Shown here in pieces: positions 26,194 through 34,524 of a DNA stretch of 64,000 nt. Location: positions 1-64,000 of the forward strand of contig NZ_VZPP01000007.1 in the NCBI RefSeq assembly GCF_008801475.1, given 5' to 3'. Under the pieces are notes generated by a model. That model worked only from the letters and a program-made list of their open reading frames with translations. It had not been told where the DNA came from and did not search any database. The stretch comes from Pseudomonas moorei. GTDB taxonomy: Bacteria; Pseudomonadota; Gammaproteobacteria; Pseudomonadales; Pseudomonadaceae. The translations under genes were made by a program, and so were the position numbers. Positions within the stretch are counted from its first letter, which is position 1, and each line of letters opens with the position of its first letter.

Positions 26194-26604
26194 ATGGCAT
26201 CTGCATCAGCCTTCATCGACATCCCGGCCACCGCCGATCAGGTCTGGCAATTGATCGGGGGTTTCAACTCGCTGCCGGACTGGCTGCCGTTCATTCCCAA
26301 GAGCGAACTCAGTGAAGGCGGGCGTGTGCGCAGTCTGCAAACCGCGGACGGCGCGGTGGTGATCGAGCGCCTGCAAGCGTTCGACAATGCCGGCAAGACC
26401 TACAGCTACTCGATTGTGCAGGCGCCGTTTCCGACCACTGAGTACCTGGCGATGATCAAGGTCGAGAGCCAGGGCGAGGGCGCCCGGGTGACCTGGTCCG
26501 GCCGGTTTGAACCGGTGGGGGTCAGTGATGAGGAGGTGGTGGCGTTATTCGCCGGGATTTACCAGGGTGGCCTGCAGGCGTTGCGGGCCAATTACCCGGC
26601 TTGA
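26194..26604 (+). CDS. SRPBCC (polyketide cyclase/START-like) family protein
   Basis: 136 residues. Helix-grip fold: ASAFIDIPATADQVWQLIGG at the N-terminus, LPDWLPFIPKSEL, and a closing helix EEVVALFAGIYQGGLQALR. These proteins bind a hydrophobic ligand in a central cavity. No signal peptide. AAGAGAGAAC precedes the ATG. Operon partner of the SDR gene. Confidence 0.87.
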   Translation: MASASAFIDIPATADQVWQLIGGFNSLPDWLPFIPKSELSEGGRVRSLQTADGAVVIERLQAFDNAGKTYSYSIVQAPFPTTEYLAMIKVESQGEGARVTWSGRFEPVGVSDEEVVALFAGIYQGGLQALRANYPA

Positions 26605-26617
26605 GTCAACGCAGAAG

Positions 26618-26641
26618 CCTGTGGGAGCCAGCTCCCACAGG
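26618..26641. repeat. REP-type hairpin between convergent genes
   Basis: CCTGTGGGAGC / GCTCCCACAGG perfect 11-bp inverted repeat, loop CA, between the convergent SRPBCC and histidine-kinase genes. May serve as bidirectional terminator. Confidence 0.7.
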
Positions 26642-26667
26642 TTCCGTGTCGATTCAGGAGATTTGAG

Positions 26668-28062
26668 TCAGGTCGGGGCAATCAAGCTCTGGCGGCAATC
26701 GATCACCAGCCGCGCGCCCCCAAGTTCACTGCGTCCCACCTCGAGCGTAAAGCCGTGCAGGCTGACAATCGCCGCGACGATCGACAGCCCCAGGCCGAAA
26801 CCGCTTTTCTGATTACCGGCTTCGGCGCGATAGAAGCGCTGGAATACCGCCTCGCGTTCGGCCTCCGGGATTCCGGGACCGGAATCAAGCACTTCGATGC
26901 GGGTATGCCCACCCTGATTGATCCCTCGCAAAATGACCGCGCCGCCGGGCGGAGTGAATTTGATCGAGTTGCTCAACAGGTTCGCAATCGCCTCGAACAG
27001 CAGCGCCCGGTCACCCATCAGCGGCGGCAATGACCCAGGCACGTGCAATTGAAAAACCAGGCCATCGTCTTCGGCCAGTGGCAGATAAAACTCATGCAGT
27101 TCCTGCAGCAACGACACCGGATCGAGCTGCACGAAACCGGAACGGCGCTGGCGGTCTTCCAGTTCGGAAATCCGCAGCAGGCCGCGAAAACGCGCCATCA
27201 GGGTGTCCGCTTCGCTCAGTACCGAATCCAGTTGCGCCGCTTCGGCAGAGCCTTCACCAGCCTGTTGCTGCATGCGATAGAGCTGCGCGCGCAAGCGGGT
27301 CAGCGGCGTGCGCAGGTCGTGGGCGATGTTGTCGCACACGCCCTTGACCTCGTTCATCAAGCGTTCGATGCGTTCGAGCATGGCGTTGACGATGGCGGCG
27401 AGCATGTCCAGTTCATCGCGACGATTGGACAGCGGCAGGCGCTTGGTCAGGTCACCGGCGACGATCGCCTCGGCACTGGCCTGAATCGCGCGAATTCGCC
27501 GCAGCGGGCGGCGGCGCAACAAGTGCCAGCCGACAATGCCCGGCAGAATGGTCAAGGTCACGCCCCAGAACAATGCATGGAGAATGATGCGGGTGACGGC
27601 AAACAACGAACCGTTGTCCCGCACCAGCACCAGCCAGCGACCGTCGGGGGTCTGGGTCGCTACCGCGTCACAGCTGTCCGCGGGCAGGGTCGGGTCGTCG
27701 GAGTCGGTGCAGTCGCTGAGCATGTGGATCTTGCCGTCCAGCGGCAAGTCGAGCGGGATCGCGCGCAGGGCGCCGCTGAGGTAACGCCCATGGCTGTCGA
27801 ACAGGCCATAGGCGTCGAGGCCGCGAATGTCGAAGGTCATGCTGACGGCGAGGGCATCCACCAGCTGTTCGCCCTGAAAGCGCGAGAACAGGTGCTGACG
27901 TTGCATCAGCGAATGTTTGGCCAGGTTGTCCAGGTAGGCCGACACCTCGTAGTACATGACCCCCATGAGTATCGCGCTCCAGGTCACGAACAACGCACTG
28001 TAGAGCGCCAGCAGACGACTGCTGGAAGAACGCCAGCCTTTAGACGGGTTCGGCAATGACAT
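26668..28062 (-). CDS. Sensor histidine kinase (HAMP, OmpR-partner type)
   Basis: 464 residues. TM1 about 17-39, periplasmic sensor 40-158 with two cysteines (C118, C131) that could form a disulfide, TM2 about 160-182, HAMP (GDLTKRLPLSNRRDEL), H-box NIAHDLRTPLTRLR with H248, then N-box (NLLSNSIKFTP) and G-boxes (DSGPGIP, GFGLGLSIV). Overlaps the response-regulator gene by 23 bases. The signal is unknown; the sensor lacks a recognised domain. Confidence 0.93.
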   Translation of the reverse strand: MSLPNPSKGWRSSSSRLLALYSALFVTWSAILMGVMYYEVSAYLDNLAKHSLMQRQHLFSRFQGEQLVDALAVSMTFDIRGLDAYGLFDSHGRYLSGALRAIPLDLPLDGKIHMLSDCTDSDDPTLPADSCDAVATQTPDGRWLVLVRDNGSLFAVTRIILHALFWGVTLTILPGIVGWHLLRRRPLRRIRAIQASAEAIVAGDLTKRLPLSNRRDELDMLAAIVNAMLERIERLMNEVKGVCDNIAHDLRTPLTRLRAQLYRMQQQAGEGSAEAAQLDSVLSEADTLMARFRGLLRISELEDRQRRSGFVQLDPVSLLQELHEFYLPLAEDDGLVFQLHVPGSLPPLMGDRALLFEAIANLLSNSIKFTPPGGAVILRGINQGGHTRIEVLDSGPGIPEAEREAVFQRFYRAEAGNQKSGFGLGLSIVAAIVSLHGFTLEVGRSELGGARLVIDCRQSLIAPT

Positions 28063-28723
28063 AACCCGAGCCTCGCACGGTTCGAATCAGTGGAACATTG
28101 CCCGGTGGGTCGATTTTTTTGCGCAGGCGGCCAATGTGCACGTCGATCAGGTTGGTGCCCGGATCGAAGTGATAGCCCCAGACCTCTTCGAAAATCATCA
28201 TTCGCGACAGGATCTGCCCGGTGTTGCGCATCAGGAATTCGAGCAGCTTGTATTCAGTAGGTAGCAGCGTCAGCAACTCGCCATTGCGGCTGGCTTCGTG
28301 GCTGATCAGGTTCAGTTCCAGATCCGCCACCCGCAACGTGGTGACGTGTGCCGTCACGTTGTTCTGGCGGCGCAACAGGACTTCGACGCGGGCGGCCATT
28401 TCATCGGTGGCGAAGGGCTTGGTCAGGTAATCGTCGCCGCCGGCGCGCAGGCCGCGCACGCGTTCGTCGACGTCGGAGAGGGCGCTGATCATCAGGATCG
28501 GGGTCGCCACACCCATGGTCCGCAGCGTGGTGACGATGGCCAGGCCATCCAGCTCGGGCAGCATGCGGTCAAGGGTGATCAGGTCATAGTTGCCGCTGAC
28601 TGCGCGCTCCAGCCCTTCGCGGCCATTGTCGACCCAGTCGACTTCGAGGCCGTGGCTGCTCAGTTCGGCGACAATTTCCCGGGCGGTCACGGCGTCGTCT
28701 TCGATGGTCAAAATACGGGTCAT
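28040..28723 (-). CDS. OmpR-family response regulator
   Basis: 227 residues. Receiver domain with acidic pocket ED near residues 8-10, phospho-acceptor D52 in LITLDRMLPELDG, T/S switch in ISALS and KPF lysine; C-terminal winged helix ends YKLLEFLMRN ... LIDVHIGRLRKKID ... VRGSGYVI. Forms an operon with the overlapping kinase gene. Divergent from a small secreted cysteine-rich protein at 28872, a plausible target. Confidence 0.93.
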   Translation of the reverse strand: MTRILTIEDDAVTAREIVAELSSHGLEVDWVDNGREGLERAVSGNYDLITLDRMLPELDGLAIVTTLRTMGVATPILMISALSDVDERVRGLRAGGDDYLTKPFATDEMAARVEVLLRRQNNVTAHVTTLRVADLELNLISHEASRNGELLTLLPTEYKLLEFLMRNTGQILSRMMIFEEVWGYHFDPGTNLIDVHIGRLRKKIDPPGNVPLIRTVRGSGYVIAEPV

Positions 28724-28871
28724 AGGCTGGCCTGATCAATCGGTTCAATTCTGAGTTCGAAGCATTTTGCCAAGAATTGCCCGTGACTTAATAAATTAAC
28801 TTTCATGTGCTTACGGTGCGACAAGGGAGCATTGATATCATTGGGCCATAATTTCAGCGGGAAGCTGCAAC

Positions 28872-29204
28872 GTGCGTACTTTGAAACCTGGCTGGATGCC
28901 GATATGCCTGTTGTTGCTGTGCGTTGTCTGCTCATCGTCGTGGGCTGCCAATACACCCTGTTCGGGAAAGAAGGGCGGTATTGCTCGTTGTGACGGTGAG
29001 CTGTTCCTGTGTAACGACGGCTCCATCAGTGCTTCGAAAAAAAGTTGTTCATCTATATATGGCAGCAAAAGCCAGGCCCGGCCACAAGCATTTGTGCAGG
29101 ACGCCGAGGGTTGCGCCTGCGGAACCGGTTCGTTCTGTACGGGCCCCAGAGGCGGCGTCTACTGCCTCACGCCTGCGGGCAATAAAAGCTACAGGCGCAA
29201 ATAG
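28872..29204 (+). CDS. Small secreted cysteine-rich protein
   Basis: 110 residues. Signal peptide (PICLLLLCVVCSSSWA, cleavage about residue 25), mature part with six to seven cysteines: NTPCSGKKGGIARCDG, FLCNDGS, KKSCSS, GCACGTGSFC and GVYC. The pattern suggests disulfide bonds in the periplasm or outside. Function unknown. GTG at 28872 gives a better signal peptide than the ATG at 28896, but the ribosome site is weak in both cases. Divergent from the response-regulator gene. Confidence 0.72.
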   Translation: MRTLKPGWMPICLLLLCVVCSSSWAANTPCSGKKGGIARCDGELFLCNDGSISASKKSCSSIYGSKSQARPQAFVQDAEGCACGTGSFCTGPRGGVYCLTPAGNKSYRRK

Positions 29205-29242
29205 TTTTGGCAATGCAGAAAACCCGCCGGGCCTGGCCGTTT

Positions 29243-29256
29243 ATTGCATATTGCAT
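29243..29256 (+). promoter_or_regulatory. Tandem ATTGCAT repeat upstream of sigma-54 site
   Basis: ATTGCATATTGCAT is an exact head-to-tail duplication of seven bases, about 65-80 bases upstream of the sigma-54 element at 29320. It could bind an enhancer-binding protein, but no known consensus is matched. Confidence 0.35.
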
Positions 29257-29319
29257 GACCTTTGGAAGTTCCATCTTTGTAACCCGCTGAAGTTTAACAA
29301 CTTATCTAAATCTCGCGAC

Positions 29320-29335
29320 TGGCACGGTCACTGCA
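29320..29335 (+). promoter_or_regulatory. Sigma-54 promoter
   Basis: TGGCACGGTCACTGCA: GG at 29321-29322, GC at 29333-29334 with the required 10-base spacing, and a full TGGCACG upstream half. The predicted start near 29346 leaves a 44-base leader before the ATG at 29390. Orientation and distance fit the membrane-protein operon. Confidence 0.72.
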
Positions 29336-29389
29336 ATTGTTCATTTGAAGAGTTGTAACACCATCTTTCCTGCCTGGAGCGATACAACG

Positions 29390-30319
29390 ATGAATAGATC
29401 CTCTGATGGTTTCTATCCTGCCGTAGATGAATCGAGCACGCTCTCGGGCGTGTCTTGGGGGGCGATATTCGCCGGGGCGGCAGCGGCAGCGGCGTTATCG
29501 CTGATTCTGGTGCTGCTGGGTTTTGGCCTTGGGTTTTCGGCGGTGTCGCCGTGGGCCAATGAGGGCGTGAGCGCCAAGGGCCTGGGCATTTCCACGATCG
29601 TCTGGCTGGCCGTCACCCAAATCATCGCTTCCGGGGCCGGTGGCTACATCGCCGGCCGGCTGCGGGTGAAGTGGGCGTACATGCACGGCGATGAAGTCTA
29701 CTTCCGCGACACCGCCCATGGCTTCCTGGCCTGGTGCGTGGCGACGCTGGTCACGGCCACACTGGTGGCTGGATCGGTCAGCAGCCTGGTCAGCGGCGGG
29801 GTGCAGGCCGGGGCGCAGGTCGTGGGTGGCGCCGCCAGTGCCGTGACTCAAGCGGCCGGCACCGCAGCGGCCAATACCGACAGCGATCAATACGGTTACT
29901 TCGTCGACAGCCTGTTTCGCGATGATCGTCCGGCCGCCGTCAGCGATGACGCCGCTCGGGGCACCGTGACGCGCATCTTTGTCCGTTCCTTGAATGATGG
30001 GCAACTGGCTGCCGAGGATCGCACCTACCTGGCGCAATTGGTGGCGCAACGGACCAACCTCACCCAGGCAGATGCTGAACGCCGGGTCGATGAAGTGTAT
30101 GGGCGTACTCAAAAAGCGGTGGCTGACGCCAAACTGAAGGCACAACAAGCGGCGGATACGGCCGCCAAAGTCGCTGCCTGGACCACGTTATGGATGTTCG
30201 TTGCGCTGTTGGCCGGTGCATTTTTCGCCAGTCTTGCCGCGACTTTTGGCGGTCGTCGTCGGGACGCCGTGGTGTATCTGGAAACCGACACTTACGTCAC
30301 TACCACCACCCTTCGCTAA
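29390..30319 (+). CDS. Multi-pass membrane protein of unknown function
   Basis: 309 residues. Hydrophobic segments at about 20-50 (SWGAIFAGAAAAAALSLILV), 65-85, 105-135 and 275-295; the middle (about 150-270) is soluble and Ala/Asp-rich with a long helical stretch QKAVADAKLKAQQAADTAAK. Starts at ATG 29390 with GGAG upstream. Cytoplasmic N-terminus NRSSDGFYPAVDESS. I recall similar proteins annotated as hypothetical in pseudomonads. Directly followed by a 24-residue membrane peptide and controlled by a likely sigma-54 promoter. Confidence 0.75.
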   Translation: MNRSSDGFYPAVDESSTLSGVSWGAIFAGAAAAAALSLILVLLGFGLGFSAVSPWANEGVSAKGLGISTIVWLAVTQIIASGAGGYIAGRLRVKWAYMHGDEVYFRDTAHGFLAWCVATLVTATLVAGSVSSLVSGGVQAGAQVVGGAASAVTQAAGTAAANTDSDQYGYFVDSLFRDDRPAAVSDDAARGTVTRIFVRSLNDGQLAAEDRTYLAQLVAQRTNLTQADAERRVDEVYGRTQKAVADAKLKAQQAADTAAKVAAWTTLWMFVALLAGAFFASLAATFGGRRRDAVVYLETDTYVTTTTLR

Positions 30320-30334
30320 CTCAGGAGAAACACC

Positions 30335-30409
30335 ATGCGCTCATTACTGTTGTTCTTTCTTGGCGTACCGATCCCGATCATCATCCTGATCGCGCTGTTC
30401 ATGCACTGA
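30335..30409 (+). CDS. 24-residue single-span membrane peptide
   Basis: ATG at 30335 to TGA at 30409 encodes a 24-aa peptide that begins MRSLLLFF and continues GVPIPIIILIALFMH, essentially one transmembrane helix with a proline-kinked PIP motif. AGGAG at 30323-30327 is seven bases upstream, an excellent ribosome site, and the gene starts 15 bases after the preceding membrane-protein stop. A strong terminator follows. Too short for ordinary annotation; I recall near-identical tiny proteins in other proteobacteria, which argues it is real. Confidence 0.75.
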   Translation: MRSLLLFFLGVPIPIIILIALFMH

Positions 30410-30420
30410 TCCATTAAAGG

Positions 30421-30487
30421 AAAACAGCGCAGCCTGTGACGGCCCTGTACGAATCTGTGCAGGAACTGTCGCAGGCTGCGCTGTTTT
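30421..30487. terminator. Strong bidirectional terminator
   Basis: Perfect 16-bp inverted repeat AAAACAGCGCAGCCTG (30421-30436) and its complement (30472-30487), A-tract on one side and T-tract on the other, between convergent genes. Confidence 0.9.
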
Positions 30488-30500
30488 GATCCTGAATGTG

Positions 30501-31112
30501 TCAGTCGATCGGAGTGCTCACAAACGCCTCAAGCCCTTCGGCATAGGCAGTAAATGCCGCGATGCGAGGAAACTGGTCCGCAGCGACCTGATCCGGCACC
30601 ACCAGACGGGTGAAGCTCCAGGCCACGGCGAGAGTGATGCCAGCCTGGTCGATCGAACCGTCGGTGTTCAGCGGTTGCTTGTCCAGCTCGCGCTCCAGCG
30701 CGACATAGGCCGCCGCCAGTTGCCCTTCGACCCGTTCAACCCAGGGTTGGTATTGGATGTCCGCGGGGCGCAGGTTGCGCTCGTAATAGAGCTGCACTGA
30801 CTTTTCGCAAGCCGCCAACGCCAGTCCTGTCAGGCGCAATGAATGCGCGCGCTGTTTAATGCCAGCGGGCATCAGGCTGCGGCCCGGTGCGGCCAGGGCC
30901 TCCAGGTAGTCGATGATCAGCGTCGAATCCATCAACACCTCGCCGTCATCGAGCACCAGCGTGGGCGCCTTGACCACCGGGTTGATTTGCCGGAACTGCT
31001 CGAAGTGCCTGAACACCGACACCGATTCGTGCTCCAGCGCAATGCCCAGGCGTTTGGCAGAAATGGCGACGCGTCGTACGTAAGGCGAATCCAGCATGCC
31101 GATCAGCTTCAT
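30501..31112 (-). CDS. Glutathione S-transferase family protein
   Basis: 203 residues. Thioredoxin-like N-terminal domain (MKLIGMLDSPYVRRVAISAK, cis-Pro in KAPTLVLDDG, and MDSTLIIDYLE for glutathione binding via the ES/DS motif), then the helical domain with AGITLAVAWSFTRL. The active residue is probably the early serine (DSPYVRR). AAGGAG upstream of the ATG. Cytosolic detoxification or isomerase role; substrate unknown. Confidence 0.9.
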   Translation of the reverse strand: MKLIGMLDSPYVRRVAISAKRLGIALEHESVSVFRHFEQFRQINPVVKAPTLVLDDGEVLMDSTLIIDYLEALAAPGRSLMPAGIKQRAHSLRLTGLALAACEKSVQLYYERNLRPADIQYQPWVERVEGQLAAAYVALERELDKQPLNTDGSIDQAGITLAVAWSFTRLVVPDQVAADQFPRIAAFTAYAEGLEAFVSTPID

Positions 31113-31475
31113 TTAACTGCTCCTTGAAGTAGCCATTTCGGGAGGGACAACCTTAGCTGAGCCTGGCGGCTGTGCAAATGAGGCGGTATTGGATAGCCGT
31201 TTGTCTTCTATATACCTCCGCTGCATGGAATTTCTTGCTATAAACGCACTCCGATGACCGCCTGAATGCCTGCCATAGAGCATTTTCGAGGCTTTGCCGG
31301 ACAAATTCGCTGTCTTTTCAGTTGCTGAGGCCTCAAGTCGGCCTTAGACTGCCGCCCCTCGTAAATTGAGTGCCGGGTGGCGCTTGGAACAAACGGCGCC
31401 TTTCCGATGGCCTGACCAGGTCTGCCGGAACGCTCCCTTATTCGCCTTAATGCACGTTTTTTTATAGAGATATCA
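31113..31475. other. Intergenic divergent region GST / DksA-like
   Basis: 363 bases with no supportable gene. I looked for a Zur-type operator, because the paralogous dksA2 of P. aeruginosa is zinc-regulated, and did not find a convincing one. The DksA-like start has only a weak ribosome site (AGAGATATCA). Confidence 0.45.
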
Positions 31476-31880
31476 ATGACAAAGGACAAGTTGCTGGCCA
31501 TGCCGGCGGATGACTACATGAATGCCGAGCAACATGCTTTTTTCGCCGAGCTGTTGCAAAACATGAAAGTCGAAACCCATGAGCGCATCGAACAGAACCG
31601 CATCGCCATCGAGAGCCTGGACACCCCGGCCGATCCGGCTGACGCGGCTTCCGTCGAAGAAGAGCGCACCTGGCTGGTGAATGCGATCGATCGCGACCAG
31701 CGCATGCTGCCTCAGTTAGAACAAGCCCTGGAACGCATCAAGGAAGACAGCTTCGGCTGGTGCGACGACAGCGGCGAGCCAATCGGCCTGAAACGCCTGT
31801 TGATCAGCCCGACGACTAAGTACTGCATCGAAGCTCAAGAGCGTCACGAGCAAATCGACAAGCACCAGCGTCAGGCGTGA
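31476..31880 (+). CDS. DksA2-type (TraR/DksA) RNA polymerase-binding protein
   Basis: 134 residues, the length of P. aeruginosa DksA2. Coiled-coil region MKVETHERIEQNRIAIES ... DQRMLPQLEQALERI, with the tip acidic pair conserved in TPADPADAASVEEE, then a degenerate zinc finger: C96 in GWCDDSG and C117 in KYCIEAQ, that is CxxS ... CxxA instead of four cysteines. Such paralogues work without zinc and can replace DksA under zinc limitation. Binds the RNA polymerase secondary channel with ppGpp. The usual zinc-uptake neighbours are not here. Confidence 0.88.
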   Translation: MTKDKLLAMPADDYMNAEQHAFFAELLQNMKVETHERIEQNRIAIESLDTPADPADAASVEEERTWLVNAIDRDQRMLPQLEQALERIKEDSFGWCDDSGEPIGLKRLLISPTTKYCIEAQERHEQIDKHQRQA

Positions 31881-31919
31881 TTCTGCCAGGCAGCCCGCTC
31901 AGCCCGGGCTGTCTGTGAA

Positions 31920-31990
31920 AAGATCGCAGCCTTCGCCAGCGTCTGCCTCCGATTCGGCAGCCGTTGTCGACGGCTGCGATCTTTGCTTTT
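31920..31990 (+). terminator. Terminator after DksA2-type gene
   Basis: AAAGATCGCAGCC (31920-31932) pairs with GGCTGCGATCTTT (31973-31985), followed by GCTTTT. The loop holds a second smaller hairpin (CAGCCGTTGTCGACGGCTG). Symmetric enough to act in both directions. Confidence 0.8.
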
Positions 31991-32119
31991 CGACGTCTAC
32001 GGAAATCCCCGCACTTCTATTGATCTGCTGCAACGACCACGACTAAAGGCCCATGGATAATGGCTTTGTGCCGGCGTTTAATGCGATGACAACAATTAGA
32101 AGATGGCGGGGTGATAACG

Positions 32120-33724
32120 ATGACGAGAGATGGATCTCTGGTTGCGGCAGTGCCTGCACCAGAACTTTTACCGAAAAACCGCTGGTTGACGCCGACACTG
32201 CAGAGCATCGCCCTGATGCTGTTGTTGTGTGGCATGACGCTGGGTGGCTGGTCGCTTTACCTGGGCCTGCCGCTGGCGGTGCTGATTGTCTGGCTGCCTC
32301 GTCTGCGTTCGCGTGCGACGCCTGAAGTGGCTCCTGCCGATACGTCCAGCGCCCTCTCCGCGTTGACTCGCGATCTTTCCTACACCACCAGTCATAACGC
32401 CCTGTCAGCGGCGGGCGTGGCCTTTTCGGTCAAGCAACTGGCGGACAAGCTGCAATCGCAGCTCGGTGCGGCGGCGCAGATCGTCAGCAACGCCGAAGTC
32501 ATGATTGTCACCGAACAAGCCACGTCGACGCTCAGTCGTGCGGCCCTGAGTGCTGCCAGCGAGGCGCATCAAAGCGGCGCGGCGGGGCGTGGCGAGTTGA
32601 TCGAATCGATTGCGCGCATGCATCAGCTCAGTCAGCGGGCCAATAGCAGCCGTGAACTGATCGAAGCCCTGAGTCTGCGTAGCGATGACATCCAGCGCGT
32701 CACCCTGGTGATCCAGTCCATCGCCAGCCAGACCAACCTGCTGGCGTTGAACGCGGCCATCGAGGCGGCGCGCGCCGGCGAGCACGGGCGCGGCTTTGCG
32801 GTGGTGGCCGACGAGGTTCGTGGCCTCGCCGCGCGTACCGCCACGGCGACCGGTGAAGTCGGGGAGATGGTGGCCGATATCCAGCAACGCACCACGCAAG
32901 TGGTGGAGCAGATCCGGCAACTGTCCAGCGACCTCGACACCGGCGTGCGGCAGGTCGAGCACACGGGACAACATCTGGAAAACATCGCGCGCCTGGCGGC
33001 CAGCGTCGAAAGCCAGGTCGGTGAAATTGCCCGAGGCGCCGAGACCAACCGCGAACAACTCGATAGCCTGTTCCATGCCATCGAACAGATGCGCAGCGAC
33101 CTGGCCATCAGCGACCAGCAAACCCAGCGGCTGGCCCAGGCCGCCATTCAAATGGAAGGTCAGGCCGAAACCATCAGCGAACGCCTGGCGGAAGTCGGAC
33201 TGGATGACTATCACCAGCGGATCTACGACCTGGCCCGCGAAGGGGCGAGCCAGATTGCCGCGCGCTTCGAAGCCGACATCGACGCCGGCCGAATCAGCCT
33301 CGATGACTTGTTCGACCGTCATTACCAGGCGATTCCCGACACCAGCCCGCCCAAGTATCAGACCCGCTTCGATCGCTACACCGATCAAGTCTTGCCGGCG
33401 ATCCAGGAACCGCTGCTGCCGCGCCATGAAGGCTTGGTGTTCGCGATTGCCTGCACCCAGCAAGGCTACGTGCCGACCCACAACAAAGCCTTCAGCCAGC
33501 CGCTGATCGGCGATGTCCAGGTCGATACCGCGCAAAACCGCACCAAGCGCAAGTTTGCCGACCGTACCGGCATCCGTTGTGGCAGCCATCAACAGCCGGT
33601 ACTGCTGCAAACGTACACCCGAGACACGGGAGAATTGATGCACGACCTATCGGTGCCGATCCTGATAAAGGGACGGCATTGGGGTGGTTTGCGTCTGGGC
33701 TACAAGCCGGAAAAACCTCGCTAG
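32120..33724 (+). CDS. Methyl-accepting chemotaxis protein with C-terminal sensor-like domain
   Basis: 534 residues. N-terminal hydrophobic hairpin (about 30-60) with almost no periplasmic loop, then the signalling coiled coil with the hairpin tip [20 protein letters not shown] and [15 protein letters not shown]. After it, about residues 385-534 form a separate globular domain ([14 protein letters not shown] ... NRTKRKF ... [11 protein letters not shown] ... [12 protein letters not shown]) found at the C-terminus of a subset of receptors. The arrangement places sensing in the cytoplasm. GGGGTG is six bases before the ATG at 32120. Ligand unknown. Confidence 0.88.
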   Translation: MTRDGSLVAAVPAPELLPKNRWLTPTLQSIALMLLLCGMTLGGWSLYLGLPLAVLIVWLPRLRSRATPEVAPADTSSALSALTRDLSYTTSHNALSAAGVAFSVKQLADKLQSQLGAAAQIVSNAEVMIVTEQATSTLSRAALSAASEAHQSGAAGRGELIESIARMHQLSQRANSSRELIEALSLRSDDIQRVTLVIQSIASQTNLLALNAAIEAARAGEHGRGFAVVADEVRGLAARTATATGEVGEMVADIQQRTTQVVEQIRQLSSDLDTGVRQVEHTGQHLENIARLAASVESQVGEIARGAETNREQLDSLFHAIEQMRSDLAISDQQTQRLAQAAIQMEGQAETISERLAEVGLDDYHQRIYDLAREGASQIAARFEADIDAGRISLDDLFDRHYQAIPDTSPPKYQTRFDRYTDQVLPAIQEPLLPRHEGLVFAIACTQQGYVPTHNKAFSQPLIGDVQVDTAQNRTKRKFADRTGIRCGSHQQPVLLQTYTRDTGELMHDLSVPILIKGRHWGGLRLGYKPEKPR

Positions 33725-33740
33725 CGCGATTGGATTTTCT

Positions 33741-33802
33741 TGGGGGCTGCTTGCCGGCGATGGTGTCCTTGAGGGTGCCTTCGCTGGCAAGCCAGCTCCT
33801 GC
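33741..33802. repeat. REP pair
   Basis: gggggctgcttgccggcgatgg and the inverted ccttcgctggcaagccagctcc enclose about 15 bases, just past the chemoreceptor stop codon. Confidence 0.65.
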
Positions 33803-33934
33803 ACGGTCTGCATGGCGTGCCTTATTGTTACGTTTTTGGAAACGCTGATATGCAGCGTCTCTGCTGTTTCCCCTCGAATCGACTGATTAACATGCCTACA
33901 TAGTTAGGTTGCTAACGGATTTAGAGAGGTCAGC

Positions 33935-34138
33935 ATGCTCAGTAAAGTTGATGTGGCGGTGATGATCGGCAGCGGTGTGCCCGCCAGTTTGCGGGCGTTG
34001 GGGCAGAGCGTCTGTTGGGTGGTGCTGCTCAACGGTGAACGCCGGGGGACGGCATTCTCCAGTCGCGATGAAGCGGAGGAGTGCAGGGCTGCCTGGCTGG
34101 CGCAATTGAATAAAGAAACACCAGACAGCCTGCATTGA
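33935..34138 (+). CDS. Small hypothetical protein (67 aa)
   Basis: 67 residues, soluble: a beta-rich core (SVCWVVLLNGERRGTAFSSRDEAEECRAAWLAQL) after a variable N-terminus. GAGAGGTC precedes the ATG, a good ribosome site. No known domain. Convergent with the DUF2789 gene, eight bases between the stops. Pseudomonas-type small protein. Confidence 0.65.
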   Translation: MLSKVDVAVMIGSGVPASLRALGQSVCWVVLLNGERRGTAFSSRDEAEECRAAWLAQLNKETPDSLH

Positions 34139-34146
34139 GCCTGGCG

Positions 34147-34386
34147 CTAGTGAATCTGATGCATGCGCAGGTTCAGGTCGTCGACCACCCGCGCCCAGTC
34201 GGCATCTTCACGCAGTTGTTCTTTCAGGAAACCGGCCTGTTGCGGGGTCCAGAACTCGGCATCGATGAGTTTCTTGTCGTCGGGCAACGGTGAATGGCTG
34301 GCAATGAAATCGTCGATGGCTTTTTGAGTGGAGTCCAGGCCGAGCTGGTCGAACAAACCTTTCAAGTCGTGTGTCGGTGATTCCAT
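34147..34386 (-). CDS. DUF2789 family protein
   Basis: 79 residues. The DUF2789 signature is visible: THDLKGLFDQLGLDSTQKAI, FIASHSPLPDDKKLIDAEFW and TPQQAGFLKEQLREDADWA. Small all-helical protein of unknown function. AGGAGAAGA sits right before the ATG at 34386; the longer frame upstream is rejected. Confidence 0.85.
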   Translation of the reverse strand: MESPTHDLKGLFDQLGLDSTQKAIDDFIASHSPLPDDKKLIDAEFWTPQQAGFLKEQLREDADWARVVDDLNLRMHQIH

Positions 34387-34524
34387 CTTCTTCTCCTTGC
34401 AGTGGGCGGTCGCGTCGAGGACGAGATCTGAGGTGCGGCTACATTGCATCTGAGGGAGCCGCGCGTCAGGAGTTCGAAAGCGATGTACAAATGCAGGAGT
34501 GAGCATAGACCGCAAACGCGATGA

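Noticed and set aside
31113..31475. Zur box for the DksA2-type gene
   Set aside because: Looked for a palindromic GTTATANNATAAC-like site and found none good enough to report.
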